NCBI GenBank assembly: GCA_946482515.1 | Contig: CAMLRS010000007.1 | Coordinates: 1 to 64,000 of the forward strand | Direction of reading: 5' to 3' | Length of the DNA: 64,000 bases | Source of the DNA: an uncultured Flavobacteriales bacterium | GTDB taxonomy: Bacteria > Bacteroidota > Bacteroidia > Flavobacteriales > Crocinitomicaceae | Part shown: positions 33,310-41,886 of the stretch, in pieces | Position numbering within the stretch: the stretch's first letter is position 1 | Layout: each line of letters starts with the position of its first letter | Program-made: the position numbers and the translations under genes | The notes under the pieces: generated by a model | What the model was told of the DNA's origin: nothing | The model's database searches: none | What the model saw: only the letters and a program-made list of their open reading frames with translations

Positions 33310-34209
33310 ATGGACGAAAACGATAGCATCCTGATTGCCGGAGGTACCGGTTTGATCGGGCGTGAGCTCACCAAACAGCTGCGCAAAAAAGGAATGCGGG
33401 TGCGCATCCTGACGCGTGGAGAAAGTCAACCCGAAAAAGGACTGTTTCACTGGGATCCGGCTGAAGGCAAGCTCGATCCGGCGGCACTCGACGGCGTAAC
33501 GGTAATAGTGAACCTCTCAGGTGCGGGCATAGGTGATAAGCGCTGGACGAAGAAGCGCAAAAAGGAGCTGTTCGATTCGCGCGTGGGTGCAACCGAATGT
33601 CTTTGGCAACATGCAGCCGGATTGCCTTCCCTGCGTCATTTTCTGACAGCTTCAGGTGCCGTGTGCTATGGTTTTGAAAACGATGAAAAGGTCTATAAGG
33701 AAACTGATCCATTCGGGACGGATCTGCTTTCCCGCATCACCGAAGAATGGGAAGCCGCGGCGGATTTGTTCAGCGAAAAATGCCTGGTAACGAAGGTGCG
33801 GACGGCTGTTGTGCTGGATAGCGAAGAAGGTCCGCTGCCGAAAATGGCGGCGCCCATTCGCTGGGGATTTGGCTCGGTGCTCGGCTCCGGGAAACAACCC
33901 ATGCCGTGGGTGCATTTGGAGGATATGGCCCGCGCGTATGTTTTCCTCATCGAGCAGCAACTGGAAGGCGCTTATCACGTGAACGCCGGCAACACGGATA
34001 ACGCCACACTGACCCGCTACCTGGCCAAAGCATTGAAACGACCTTTATGGATGCCGCGCGTCCCGGCTTTCGTTTTGAAGCTCATGCTGGGTGAGCTGTC
34101 GGAGCTGGTTCTGAAAGGCTGCAAGGTCGATAACTCGCTGCTGGTGTCGAAAGGATTTACGTATAAGTACGACGATCTGGAAACGACAATCCGGGAGATT
34201 TACAGTTGA
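33310..34209 (+). CDS. TIGR01777-family NAD-dependent epimerase (SDR)
   Basis: This 299-aa atypical SDR protein of the YfcH/TIGR01777 family has a Rossmann motif IAGGTGLIGRELTKQL (8-23), a VIVNLSGAGIGDKRWTKKRKKEL segment, and the conserved FLTASGAVCYG active-site region with Tyr. The C-terminal DUF1731-type segment has LWMPRVPAFVLKLMLGELSELVLKG. The natural substrate of this family is not established; some members affect cell division inhibitors and plastid homologues bind NADPH. Confidence 0.93.
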   Translation: MDENDSILIAGGTGLIGRELTKQLRKKGMRVRILTRGESQPEKGLFHWDPAEGKLDPAALDGVTVIVNLSGAGIGDKRWTKKRKKELFDSRVGATECLWQHAAGLPSLRHFLTASGAVCYGFENDEKVYKETDPFGTDLLSRITEEWEAAADLFSEKCLVTKVRTAVVLDSEEGPLPKMAAPIRWGFGSVLGSGKQPMPWVHLEDMARAYVFLIEQQLEGAYHVNAGNTDNATLTRYLAKALKRPLWMPRVPAFVLKLMLGELSELVLKGCKVDNSLLVSKGFTYKYDDLETTIREIYS

Positions 34210-34239
34210 ATAGGTTGTTGTAGAATTCGATAATTTTAG

Positions 34240-34253
34240 TCCGCCGCGGCGGA
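34240..34253. repeat. 14-bp palindrome TCCGCCGCGGCGGA, copy 2
   Basis: Identical to copies at 10636 and 63975. Here it lies 30 nt past the SDR stop and is followed at once by TCGCAATATTTCGG, the inverted AATATTGCGA motif, so the two repeats sit side by side. Confidence 0.85.
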
Positions 34254-34424
34254 TCGCAATATTTCGGTATCCCAGTAGAATCAAGTGTTCCGGGTTAAAT
34301 CAGAACGGTTTCCGGATCGATCCACAGCTGAAATTCCAGAATTTCAAAATTCGGGAGTTCTAGAATTCTAGATATTTAGACGCCCCTGTTTTTAGCTGCA
34401 GATTTAATCGATACTTACGCCCAC

Positions 34425-34459
34425 AAAAAAACCCTCCGGAAATTCCAGAGGGTTTTTTG
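34425..34459. terminator. Bidirectional rho-independent terminator
   Basis: AAAAAACCCTC and GAGGGTTTTTT flank an 11-nt loop, so both strands have a stem plus T-tract. It is ~215 nt past the SDR gene, the nearest upstream gene on the plus strand. Confidence 0.85.
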
Positions 34460-34671
34460 CTATTAATCGAAAAACAAGAGCACCCCTACTCCTGTCACTC
34501 AGATGAGTCATTTTAATAATGGTAGCATCTAACGTGAACAAAGGTGCAGAGGGACGCGCTAGGATGAAAATCAATCTTTTCGTATTTTTACGATACCCAA
34601 ACTGCGAGCCCCAGCACTTAAAGGTATATTTATCAGTAAGTTAACCCAATTTGTAAAAGTAAATATTTACA

Positions 34672-36240
34672 ATGTCCACAGGCTCTACAGACAATCTTGT
34701 TCGCTTGATTCATGCCCTTACCAAGGCAGAAAAACGCAGTTTCAAGCTGTACGCCAACCGGAATTCCTCTTCGCCGGAGGAACTTAAGTTCCTGAAACTG
34801 TTTGATTTCATTGATAAAAACGAAAATTACACCGACGACCTGGCGGTTGCCAAGCTGAGCGACATTAAAAAAAGCCAGCTTTCGAATATCAAAGCGCATT
34901 TGTACAAACAATTGCTTACGAGCCTGCGATTGCAGAATGCACAGCATATGCCTACGATCGAGATCCGCGAATCCATCGACCACGCGTTGATCCTCTACCA
35001 GAAAGGCTTTTACCTGCAGGCACTGCGTATCCTCGAGCGCTCCAAGCAGCATGCTCAGCGCATTCAGGCAACTATTCTGCACTTGGAAATTCTGGAATTC
35101 GAAAAGATCATCGAATCGCAGTACATTACCCGCAGTATCGCTTCACGGGCCGAACAGCTCACAACAGAAAGCAAAACCCTGCAACGCCATATTGCCGCCA
35201 CGGTCGATTTTTCGAATCTCTCGTTACAGCTTTACGCCTTGTATGTCAAGGTGGGTTTTGTGCGCAACGAAAAGGATTACCGGTTCGTGAACGACTTCTT
35301 CACGGCCCGCCTCCCGGAATACGAACTGAAAGATCTTGGCTTCGAGGAAAAAATGCACCTCTATAACGCCTACGTCTGGTACCATTACATCACGCAGGAA
35401 TTCCTGATGTGTTTCAAATACGCCAAGCTGTGGGTCGATCTGTTTTCGGAATACCCGTATGTGAGGGAACAATACCGTGAAATGTACCTCAAGGGCTTGT
35501 ATAACCTCCACAATGCGTTATTCAACCTGCGAAGCTATCAGCGTCTGCGCGAAACACTCCAGCTGATTGAGCATGTGGACCTGGGCGAGCGCGAAAACGA
35601 AAACGTGGTGCTGCTCCACGATTTGTACCTCATCACCGCGAAGATCAATCTTTCGTACCTCGAGGGTACGTTCAGCGATGGACTGGCCATTGTCGATAAG
35701 GTCGAAGCATTTATCACGGAAAACGAAGAGCGTCTCGACAATCACCGCATCATGGTGTTGTATTACAAGGTGGCTTGTCTGTACTTCGGCAACGGCGACA
35801 ACCGCTCGGCGATTCGTTACCTCAACCGCGTGATCCAGATGAAAGACGTTTCACTGCGGGAAGATATCCAGTGCTTTGCGCGCATCCTGAACCTGATTGC
35901 GCACTTCGAAATGGGAACCAACGATCTGCTTGATTACCAGATCAAGTCGGTTTACCGTTTCCTGCGCAACATGGGCGATCTGCACGGTGTTCAGAAGGAA
36001 ATTCTCAACTTCCTGCGACAGCTGCCGTTCGCAGATGAGAAATCGCTGTTGCGTGCCTTCCGCGTGCTGCATGCCAAGCTCGTGAAGCTGAGCCAGCTGC
36101 CGTTTGAAAAACGCCCATTCCTGTACCTCGATATCATTTCCTGGCTCGAATGCAAGATCCAGAAGCGATCGGTTCAATCCGTTATCCGCGAAAAATTCCT
36201 GCTCGAACAGGAAACAGGTCAAAGGGTTTATTTCCCCTGA
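34672..36240 (+). CDS. Helical-repeat protein conserved in Bacteroidota
   Basis: This 522-aa cytoplasmic protein has no signal peptide and reads as an all-helical solenoid. It begins NLVRLIHALTKAEKRSFKLYANRN, a KAEKR pattern I have seen in Bacteroidota TPR-like proteins of unknown function. Later TPR-like helices include ALILYQKGFYLQALRILERS and IMVLYYKVACLYFGNGDNRSAIRYLN. No catalytic motif is visible. A GTAAATATTTAC palindrome touches the start codon and might pair in the leader. Function unknown; scaffolding is likely. Confidence 0.85.
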   Translation: MSTGSTDNLVRLIHALTKAEKRSFKLYANRNSSSPEELKFLKLFDFIDKNENYTDDLAVAKLSDIKKSQLSNIKAHLYKQLLTSLRLQNAQHMPTIEIRESIDHALILYQKGFYLQALRILERSKQHAQRIQATILHLEILEFEKIIESQYITRSIASRAEQLTTESKTLQRHIAATVDFSNLSLQLYALYVKVGFVRNEKDYRFVNDFFTARLPEYELKDLGFEEKMHLYNAYVWYHYITQEFLMCFKYAKLWVDLFSEYPYVREQYREMYLKGLYNLHNALFNLRSYQRLRETLQLIEHVDLGERENENVVLLHDLYLITAKINLSYLEGTFSDGLAIVDKVEAFITENEERLDNHRIMVLYYKVACLYFGNGDNRSAIRYLNRVIQMKDVSLREDIQCFARILNLIAHFEMGTNDLLDYQIKSVYRFLRNMGDLHGVQKEILNFLRQLPFADEKSLLRAFRVLHAKLVKLSQLPFEKRPFLYLDIISWLECKIQKRSVQSVIREKFLLEQETGQRVYFP

Positions 36241-36315
36241 AATCAGTAGGCCGGCTTTGCTTTTTCATCGGCAAAATGAATGAAAATCACCAAAAACAAA
36301 CCATGGCTCAATATT

Positions 36316-36332
36316 ATTTAGTTTAACTAAAT
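36316..36332. promoter_or_regulatory. 17-bp palindrome upstream of the XRE gene, candidate operator
   Basis: ATTTAGTT-T-AACTAAAT is a perfect inverted repeat with one central base, 54 nt upstream of the XRE start codon. Position and symmetry suit an HTH dimer, so autoregulation by the XRE protein is plausible. Confidence 0.5.
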
Positions 36333-36386
36333 TATTGACTAGCGGCAATTTCACTCGGTTCAAATGTGCGGGGATACATTTGGAAC

Positions 36387-36728
36387 ATGAAGAAAAAGCT
36401 TGCAGAACGGCTCCGTATGCTGCGGCTGGCCAGAAGCATGAGCCAGCAGAATATGGCGGATGAGCTCAACATTACAGTCGCGGCTTACTCCAACATCGAG
36501 CGTGGCGTTGCGGAGGTGAATATGACCCGCCTGTCCGATATCGCACGTATCCTTGGAACGACTCCTGTTGACTTGCTCACTGAGCCAACACCGGTCAACG
36601 ATTCCGAAAACATCTACAACACGACCCTCAACCAGCAATTGCTGCTCATGATGCAGCAGCTTCAGCTTTTCCAGCAACAGCTCGACGCACTTCAGCGCGA
36701 AGTAGCCGCCCTCAAAGCCGGGAAGTAA
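36387..36728 (+). CDS. XRE-family helix-turn-helix regulator with coiled-coil tail
   Basis: This 113-aa DNA-binding protein has a Cro/CI HTH at ~6-60 (RLRMLRLARSMSQQNMADEL, then the recognition helix ITVAAYSNIERG) followed by a Gln-rich amphipathic helix (~78-110, LLLMMQQLQLFQQQLDALQRE) that should form a coiled-coil dimer. ATG 36387 is chosen; an upstream GTG at 36366 in frame is less likely. TACATTTG at 36375-36382 matches the -7 consensus but lies only 4 nt before this ATG, so either the message is nearly leaderless or the match is chance. The palindrome at 36316 may be its operator. A candidate small RNA lies ~245 nt downstream. Confidence 0.9.
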   Translation: MKKKLAERLRMLRLARSMSQQNMADELNITVAAYSNIERGVAEVNMTRLSDIARILGTTPVDLLTEPTPVNDSENIYNTTLNQQLLLMMQQLQLFQQQLDALQREVAALKAGK

Positions 36729-37130
36729 TTCTTTACGAAGATCATTATAACATCCAGACGAAGTTTGGATGTTCTCCGCGTACTTAAAAAACGCTAAGCA
36801 CGTCAAAGAATAACCTTTGCGCCCTTTGCGTTTCCTATTGTACGTTTCGCCTGGAAAGTCTCTTCGATTCAAAAAATTGAGCGCCAACGCTTTGGTTGGA
36901 AACGGTTCGTTAAAAGACGTTAAAACCGATTTCACCTTGTACCAAAAGAATAAAACTGCCGTTAAATTTAGCAAGTAGTAGTAGTTAGGTTTAGGTAGCG
37001 TGTGGAGAGAGGCAGTAGTGTCTCTCTCTTTCTTTTTATACTACAGAGGAAACCAACACTTCTCTTTCAGGGGACTTAAAAACATTCAATGTAGCTTAGC
37101 GTCCTTTGTGCGTAACTCTGCGGTGACAGA
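36729..37130. other. 402-nt intergenic region
   Basis: After the XRE gene there is an AACATCCA/TGGATGTT hairpin (about 36749-36771) without a T-tract. Two stretches resemble each other: CTTTGCGCCCTTTGCGTTTC near 36810 and CTTAGCGTCCTTTGTGCG near 37092. A candidate small RNA lies at 36974-37040. No protein gene is seen. Confidence 0.7.
36974..37037 (+). ncRNA. Candidate small RNA 1, (AGU)n leader with terminator hairpin
   Basis: The predicted transcript begins with AGTAGTAGTAGTTAGGTTTA and ends in a hairpin (GAGAGAGGC, 37005-37013, with GTCTCTCTC, 37020-37028) followed by TTTCTTTTT. TAAATTTA (36963-36970) is a -7 box and TTG (36937-36939) a -33 box with a 23-nt spacer. The leader begins 4 nt after the -7 box, exactly as in the twin at 59792. 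No gene follows on this strand; the next gene is convergent. The shared 5' segment and shared hairpin core argue for an RNA family rather than a gene leader. Function unknown. Confidence 0.55.
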
Positions 37131-38636
37131 TTATTTATTCAGCGCGCCATTCACATCCAGCAGGTAAAAATCCACGTTGTTGACTTCCTTCCAGACAAGC
37201 TTCGCTTTTTTCGGGCTGAGCAGATCCACTACATAACTGTTGTGCAGGTGTTCGAAAAATCGGCTGTCGACCTGCTCGAAAGGCAATTTGCGGGAAGAAA
37301 GCTGGGCCGGTACTTTGGTTCCCGGCAGCACAAACAGGTATTCATCCGGGTTGAGGTGAATGGTCGCCATTGCTTTTTTCTCTACGTAACCCGAATAAAC
37401 GGCCGCACCACTGCGGTTTTCAAATACCAGGATGAAGGCCGTTTGTTCCGTATCGTTCATAAACGATGCTTCGATGCTGCCTTTTCTTGATCGAATCGCT
37501 TGTGTCGTAGGGAACGAACGTTCGTCTTTCTTGCTTTCCGATGATTGTGGCAGCGTTCCGGTCGAATCCTGGCTTTCCCATGTCACGAACAAGGCTGCGG
37601 CGAGCTTGTTTTTCCACGGCTCTTTCATTTCAAGCGTTATGCCAACGTAGGGAAGCGGCTCGGCATCCATCTGGTTCACCGGTTGTTGCTGCTGGTTCAC
37701 GGTTACGCGATTCAGGAGCGAATCCAGCGTTTTGCGTTCCTCGACCGTAAATGACATATACGCCGTTTTGTTCTCCATTTCCGGTTCGATTTCCGGCTCA
37801 GTCGGAACCGCCCATACAAACCAGATCAGCGCGAAGATGGCACAGGCAGCAACTGTGAGCAATACGATGCGCTTCCAGGGAATGTAGGTCGCTTCGACTT
37901 CCACGGCGCCCGATTTAATATCACGATCAAGCGTTTTCAATTCCTTCACGTGATCCGGATTGAGCTCGAGTCGGTTCAGCTGACCGGAGATATGCAAAAT
38001 CAATCGTTTGGAGCTGAAGCGGTGGGAACTTACGCCCAGCAGTGTTTCCATCCAATTGGTCTTGGCGCGATAGAAGGATTTCGTAAAACCGTTCAGCATT
38101 TCAAGAAAAGCCGGTCGCAAATACGGCTGCACGGCCTTTACCAGTGCTTCTTCCGAATCGGCACGGGCGATATTCCGTTCCAGCAATTCACGCTCTTCCT
38201 TCAGCTGTTCGTAAACGATGCCCTGGATGAGGTCGCTTTGCTGTTCCTGCAATAAGGAGACATAGGTCAGACCGTTGGTCCAGGTATCTATGGAAGAATT
38301 ACGCAGCAGCTTTTCCAGTTGCGGATATAAAAAAGGCGTGATAAATGCCTGGTATTTTGCAAACAAAGCATGGTCCTTCAGTCGGCTTTTATTCTGGAAC
38401 GGGTGGTTCAGTCTGCCGTCGAGCACTTCCAGCAACGCCGTTTCCTGTTCCGTCCATTCCATGAACAGCACAAACGAATCGGTTGAAAGATGCGCCACCC
38501 ATTGTTCGGTTTCGTAAACTCCGGCGAAATTGGCGGCATACAGCGCATCACGAAAACGAGGCGCTTCTTCGGCATTCAGCGGAAACCGGAATCCCGGGAA
38601 TTGCTGCTTTAGGGCGGAAAGTCGGACGTATTGCAT
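37131..38636 (-). CDS. Single-pass membrane protein of unknown function
   Basis: This 501-aa protein has a soluble, probably helical N-terminal part (~1-268), one transmembrane helix (~272-292, IVLLTVAACAIFALIWFVWAV) and a C-terminal part (~295-501) that starts with an acidic PTEPEIEPEMEN linker and contains beta-like segments (TAFILVFENRSGAAVYSGYV). The long N-terminus without a signal peptide suggests the first part is cytoplasmic. No family is recognised. Start ATG 38636 (MQYVRLSALKQQF) is the first ATG that does not run through the REP-like stretch upstream. Confidence 0.8.
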   Translation of the reverse strand: MQYVRLSALKQQFPGFRFPLNAEEAPRFRDALYAANFAGVYETEQWVAHLSTDSFVLFMEWTEQETALLEVLDGRLNHPFQNKSRLKDHALFAKYQAFITPFLYPQLEKLLRNSSIDTWTNGLTYVSLLQEQQSDLIQGIVYEQLKEERELLERNIARADSEEALVKAVQPYLRPAFLEMLNGFTKSFYRAKTNWMETLLGVSSHRFSSKRLILHISGQLNRLELNPDHVKELKTLDRDIKSGAVEVEATYIPWKRIVLLTVAACAIFALIWFVWAVPTEPEIEPEMENKTAYMSFTVEERKTLDSLLNRVTVNQQQQPVNQMDAEPLPYVGITLEMKEPWKNKLAAALFVTWESQDSTGTLPQSSESKKDERSFPTTQAIRSRKGSIEASFMNDTEQTAFILVFENRSGAAVYSGYVEKKAMATIHLNPDEYLFVLPGTKVPAQLSSRKLPFEQVDSRFFEHLHNSYVVDLLSPKKAKLVWKEVNNVDFYLLDVNGALNK

Positions 38637-38685
38637 AGCAGGTGAAGTTACATAATATCTGAAAACAAATAGTAGTATCATCCCC

Positions 38686-38729
38686 CCGGCCCTCCCGTCA
38701 TTCGTCGGGACAGGCTCTCCAAAGGTGGA
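38686..38729. repeat. REP-like remnant
   Basis: CCCTCCCGTCATTCGTCGGG and CTCCAAAGGTGGAG form two short hairpins in the gap between divergent genes. It resembles a diverged half of the GGTGGC hairpin family but the ends differ. Confidence 0.4.
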
Positions 38730-38784
38730 GTAAATGTGTTTCCCAAACTATTTTTTGTAACTTGCTCGTGCTTAAACCGATACT

Positions 38785-40347
38785 ATGAAACGAATTCTCG
38801 CCTTTTGTGCCGTATTCGCTATGAATGGCCTGTATGCCCAAACCTGGAGCGGACAGGTAGCCAGCATTGTTTACAATAAATGTACACCTTGTCACCGGGA
38901 TGGCGGAATCGCACCGTTTTCGCTGGTCAATTACAACGAAGTGGCGCCGATGGCCGCAGCGATGCACGAGGCTATCGTTTCGGGTGAAATGCCACCCTGG
39001 CCGCCGGATAACAATTACCAGCAATATTCCCACGCGCGGTCGTTGAGCACCGACGATAAAAACACGCTGCTTTCCTGGCTCACCAACGGAACACCTGAAG
39101 GCAATCCCGACGATACGCCACCGCCACCTGTGTTCAATCCCGGATCAATCCTGGGCGATGGCGATCTGACACTCCGCATACCGGATTACCGCAGCAATGC
39201 ACAGGGCGGGCAAGACGATTATGTGTGCTTCGCACTTCCGACAGGATTGGCACAGCAGCGCACGATCCGAGCTATCGAGATCATTCCCGGCAACCGCGAG
39301 ATCGTTCACCACGCATTGGTGTATGTTGATCCGGGAGCGACCTATCAGACAGACACGATTGGCGGCGATTGTGGCGGTCCACAAGACGCCACGCTCATCA
39401 CAGGTTATACACCGGGTTCTTCGCCCTTGATCTTTCCTTCCGGTCCGGGCTTCAAGCTGGGCATGAACATTCCGGCGGGCAGCAACATCGTTCTGGCGAT
39501 GCACTATCCCGAAGGCAGCTACGACATACTCGACAGTACGAAAGTGATTTTCCATTTTTATCCGCCTGGCGAGACCGGCATCCGGCAGGTTTCCGCCGCA
39601 CCGGTATTGCAAAACTGGTCGCTGGCGTTTCCGCCCAATCAGCAAACGAGCGTCACGGCCCAGTACCCGGCCAGTGGTGGCTTACCGATCGATATTTCGG
39701 TGCTGAGCGTATTCCCGCATATGCACTTGCTGGGCGAACGGATCAAGGCCTACGCCATTCCGCCGGTCGGTGATACGATCAAATATGTGGATGTGCCGCA
39801 TTGGGATTTCCACTGGCAGGATTTCTATTTCTTCCGGCACGCGCAGCGAACTCCGGCAGGATCGGTGGTGAAAGGAGAAGGTTTGTACGACAACACAGTC
39901 AACAATCCGCATAATCCGAGCAATCCTCCGCAATGGGTTTTTGCGGGCGAAAGCACCACGGATGAAATGTTCCTCGTGTATTTCCACTACATGTTCTACC
40001 AGCCCGGCGATGAAGATTACGATCTCGAAGAGCTGATGAATGTGGGACTCACAGAGCTTTCCAACGAAGCAAGCGATTCCTGGAAGATCTACCCGGTTCC
40101 GTTTACCGATCAGGTGACGATACAGTATAATCAGATCACAGCCGGCGACAGGGTTTCACTGTTCGTTTACGATTTGCAGGGCAAAGTGGTGAAAGTTCTG
40201 GCTCGTAACGAAGTTATGGGCGAATCCTTTACCGGATTTGTTTGGGATGGAACCAATGAAGCAGGCGAGACCGTTGCGAAAGGATTGTATACGCTTTCGA
40301 TGAACCGAAACGGTGCGTTCAGTGCAGGGAAAGTGTTGAAGAATTAA
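38785..40347 (+). CDS. Secreted heme c / copper type II monooxygenase-like protein with T9SS tail
   Basis: This 520-aa exported protein has a signal peptide (~1-18, ending LYAQ), a c-type heme motif CTPCH (Cys33, Cys36, His37) in a small N-terminal domain, and then a region with the ligand spacing of PHM/DBM-type copper monooxygenases: His175/His176 and His240 (CuH site; a 65-residue gap, as in mammalian PHM) and His312/His314 plus Met395 (CuM site). The C-terminal ~85 residues are a T9SS sorting domain (VPFTDQVTIQYN...GLYTLSMNRNG). It probably works at the cell surface, where the heme could pass electrons to copper. The substrate is unknown. Similar heme-PHM proteins are annotated as cytochrome c in Bacteroidota. 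Confidence 0.85.
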   Translation: MKRILAFCAVFAMNGLYAQTWSGQVASIVYNKCTPCHRDGGIAPFSLVNYNEVAPMAAAMHEAIVSGEMPPWPPDNNYQQYSHARSLSTDDKNTLLSWLTNGTPEGNPDDTPPPPVFNPGSILGDGDLTLRIPDYRSNAQGGQDDYVCFALPTGLAQQRTIRAIEIIPGNREIVHHALVYVDPGATYQTDTIGGDCGGPQDATLITGYTPGSSPLIFPSGPGFKLGMNIPAGSNIVLAMHYPEGSYDILDSTKVIFHFYPPGETGIRQVSAAPVLQNWSLAFPPNQQTSVTAQYPASGGLPIDISVLSVFPHMHLLGERIKAYAIPPVGDTIKYVDVPHWDFHWQDFYFFRHAQRTPAGSVVKGEGLYDNTVNNPHNPSNPPQWVFAGESTTDEMFLVYFHYMFYQPGDEDYDLEELMNVGLTELSNEASDSWKIYPVPFTDQVTIQYNQITAGDRVSLFVYDLQGKVVKVLARNEVMGESFTGFVWDGTNEAGETVAKGLYTLSMNRNGAFSAGKVLKN

Positions 40348-40443
40348 GTGTCATCTGAAGCTCTGGAAAATAGGGGATTCCTATAGGGTAATAAATTCTC
40401 AGAAACCCCAATAGTTTACCCTGCAAACCCTTGCTAGTCCTAT

Positions 40444-40472
40444 CACCCGTAATATTGCGAAATTACGGGGTG
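40444..40472. repeat. CCCGTAAT-attgcgaa-ATTACGGG hairpin repeat
   Basis: An 8-bp perfect stem around ATTGCGAA. It is the most complete member of the AATATTGCGAA family also seen near 10730, 10818 and 34252. It follows the heme/copper protein gene. Confidence 0.7.
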
Positions 40473-40515
40473 GGTGTTAAATCGTTGAATTCCTATCTTG
40501 TTTATGCCGGAGCGG

Positions 40516-41799
40516 TCAAGCTACAATCGCCTGCTCGAGCAAGTGCGTCAGGTAGTACACGTCTTCAAATGAATTGTACAGCGGCACCGGAGCCACGCGG
40601 ATCACATTCGGTTCTCGCCAGTCGGCTACTACGCCTTCTGCACTTAACGCATCGAAGAGGGCTTTGCCTTTTCCGTGAACAAGAATGGACAATTGCGCCC
40701 CGCGACGGGATTTCTCGCGTGGTGTAATGATCTCGAAGCTGCAGCGATCGCCATGTTTGGCTGTCAGATCGTCGATGAGGAACTCGAGGTAAGCCGTGAG
40801 CTGCTCGCTTTTCTGCTGCAAGCGTTCCATGCCTACTTCGTCGAAGATGCTGATCGAAGCCATATGTGCTGCCATTCCCAGAACGGGCGCATTGCTCAGT
40901 TGCCAGCCTTCGGCACCTTCCATTGGTTTGAAACCAGGTTCCATCTGGAAACGCGTGGATTTATCGTAACCCCACCAGCCGGCAAAACGCGGCAGATCCG
41001 GACGATTCGCAAAACGCTCATGAACGAACATGCCGGAAACGCCACCGGGGCTTGAATTCAAATATTTATAAGAACACCACGCGGCAAAATCGACGTCCCA
41101 GTCGTGGAGCTTCAGCACTACATTTCCAGCCGCATGCGCTAGGTCGAAACCAACCATCGCACCAACGGCGTGTCCGGCTTTGGTAATGCCCGGCATATCG
41201 AGTAATTGACCGGTGTAATAGTTCACGCCACCAAACATCACCAGCGCCAGTGTATCGCCCAGCTCGTTGATTTTCGCCAGGATATCTTCTTCGCGCAACA
41301 GGTGTTCGCCATCGCGTGGCTCTAATGCAACAAGGTCCGTGTCCGGATCGAGGCCGTGGAAACGCACCTGTGATTCGAGCGCATACAAATCACTTGGGAA
41401 AGCCTTCGCTTCGCAGAGAATTTTCGTGCGTTTGCCCTGTGGGCGGTAGAAAGAAACCATCAGCAGGTGCAGGTTGGTCGTCAGCGAGTGCGTAATGACC
41501 ACCTCTTTCGGTTTCGCACCTACGATTCGTGCCGCTTTGTCGGTCAGCAATTCATGGTAGGAAAACCACGGGTTTTTGCCGTGAAAATGACCTTCCACGC
41601 CCCATTTTGCCCAATCGTCGAGCTCCTGCTGTACGGCCGCCTGTGTTGCTTTCGGCTGTAAACCGAGGGAATTCCCCGTGAAATAACGCACCTGTTTTTC
41701 ATGAAACGTTGGAATATGAAAACGGTCGCGGTACGACTTTAAAGGATCGGCTGCGTCGAGTGCTTGTGCTGCCGCAAGAGAATTGACAAATGAAGCCAT
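40516..41799 (-). CDS. kynU: Kynureninase
   Basis: This 427-aa PLP enzyme splits kynurenine or 3-hydroxykynurenine into alanine and (hydroxy)anthranilate. It has the [15 protein letters not shown]-terminal signature, the [11 protein letters not shown]sp motif and the PLP lysine in [13 protein letters not shown], with HDWDVDFA before it. Length is standard. With kmo at 48003 on the same strand it supplies two steps of the tryptophan-to-quinolinate route to NAD. The other genes of that route are not in the window. No operon partner: the next gene, hemL, is divergent. Confidence 0.97.
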   Translation of the reverse strand: MASFVNSLAAAQALDAADPLKSYRDRFHIPTFHEKQVRYFTGNSLGLQPKATQAAVQQELDDWAKWGVEGHFHGKNPWFSYHELLTDKAARIVGAKPKEVVITHSLTTNLHLLMVSFYRPQGKRTKILCEAKAFPSDLYALESQVRFHGLDPDTDLVALEPRDGEHLLREEDILAKINELGDTLALVMFGGVNYYTGQLLDMPGITKAGHAVGAMVGFDLAHAAGNVVLKLHDWDVDFAAWCSYKYLNSSPGGVSGMFVHERFANRPDLPRFAGWWGYDKSTRFQMEPGFKPMEGAEGWQLSNAPVLGMAAHMASISIFDEVGMERLQQKSEQLTAYLEFLIDDLTAKHGDRCSFEIITPREKSRRGAQLSILVHGKGKALFDALSAEGVVADWREPNVIRVAPVPLYNSFEDVYYLTHLLEQAIVA

Positions 41800-41886
41800 G
41801 GTAAACCTGATTTCTGCTAATTTTGTTCGCTATTCAAAGCCTTTTGTTAAAAGGCGGTCCAAAGATACACATTACAGCAGATAACT

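Larger units (their letters stand above)
34210..34671. other. 462-nt intergenic region
   Basis: No convincing gene is present. It contains the TCCGCCGCGGCGGA palindrome (34240), the inverted AATATTGCGA motif (34252-34272), a 14-bp palindrome TCTAGAATTCTAGA (34359-34372), a bidirectional terminator (34425-34459), and a GTAAATATTTAC palindrome (34659-34670) immediately before the next start codon. Confidence 0.7.

Noticed and set aside
36387..36728. XRE gene paired with the convergent membrane protein as a toxin-antitoxin pair
   Set aside because: They are convergent, 400 nt apart and unlike known TA families.
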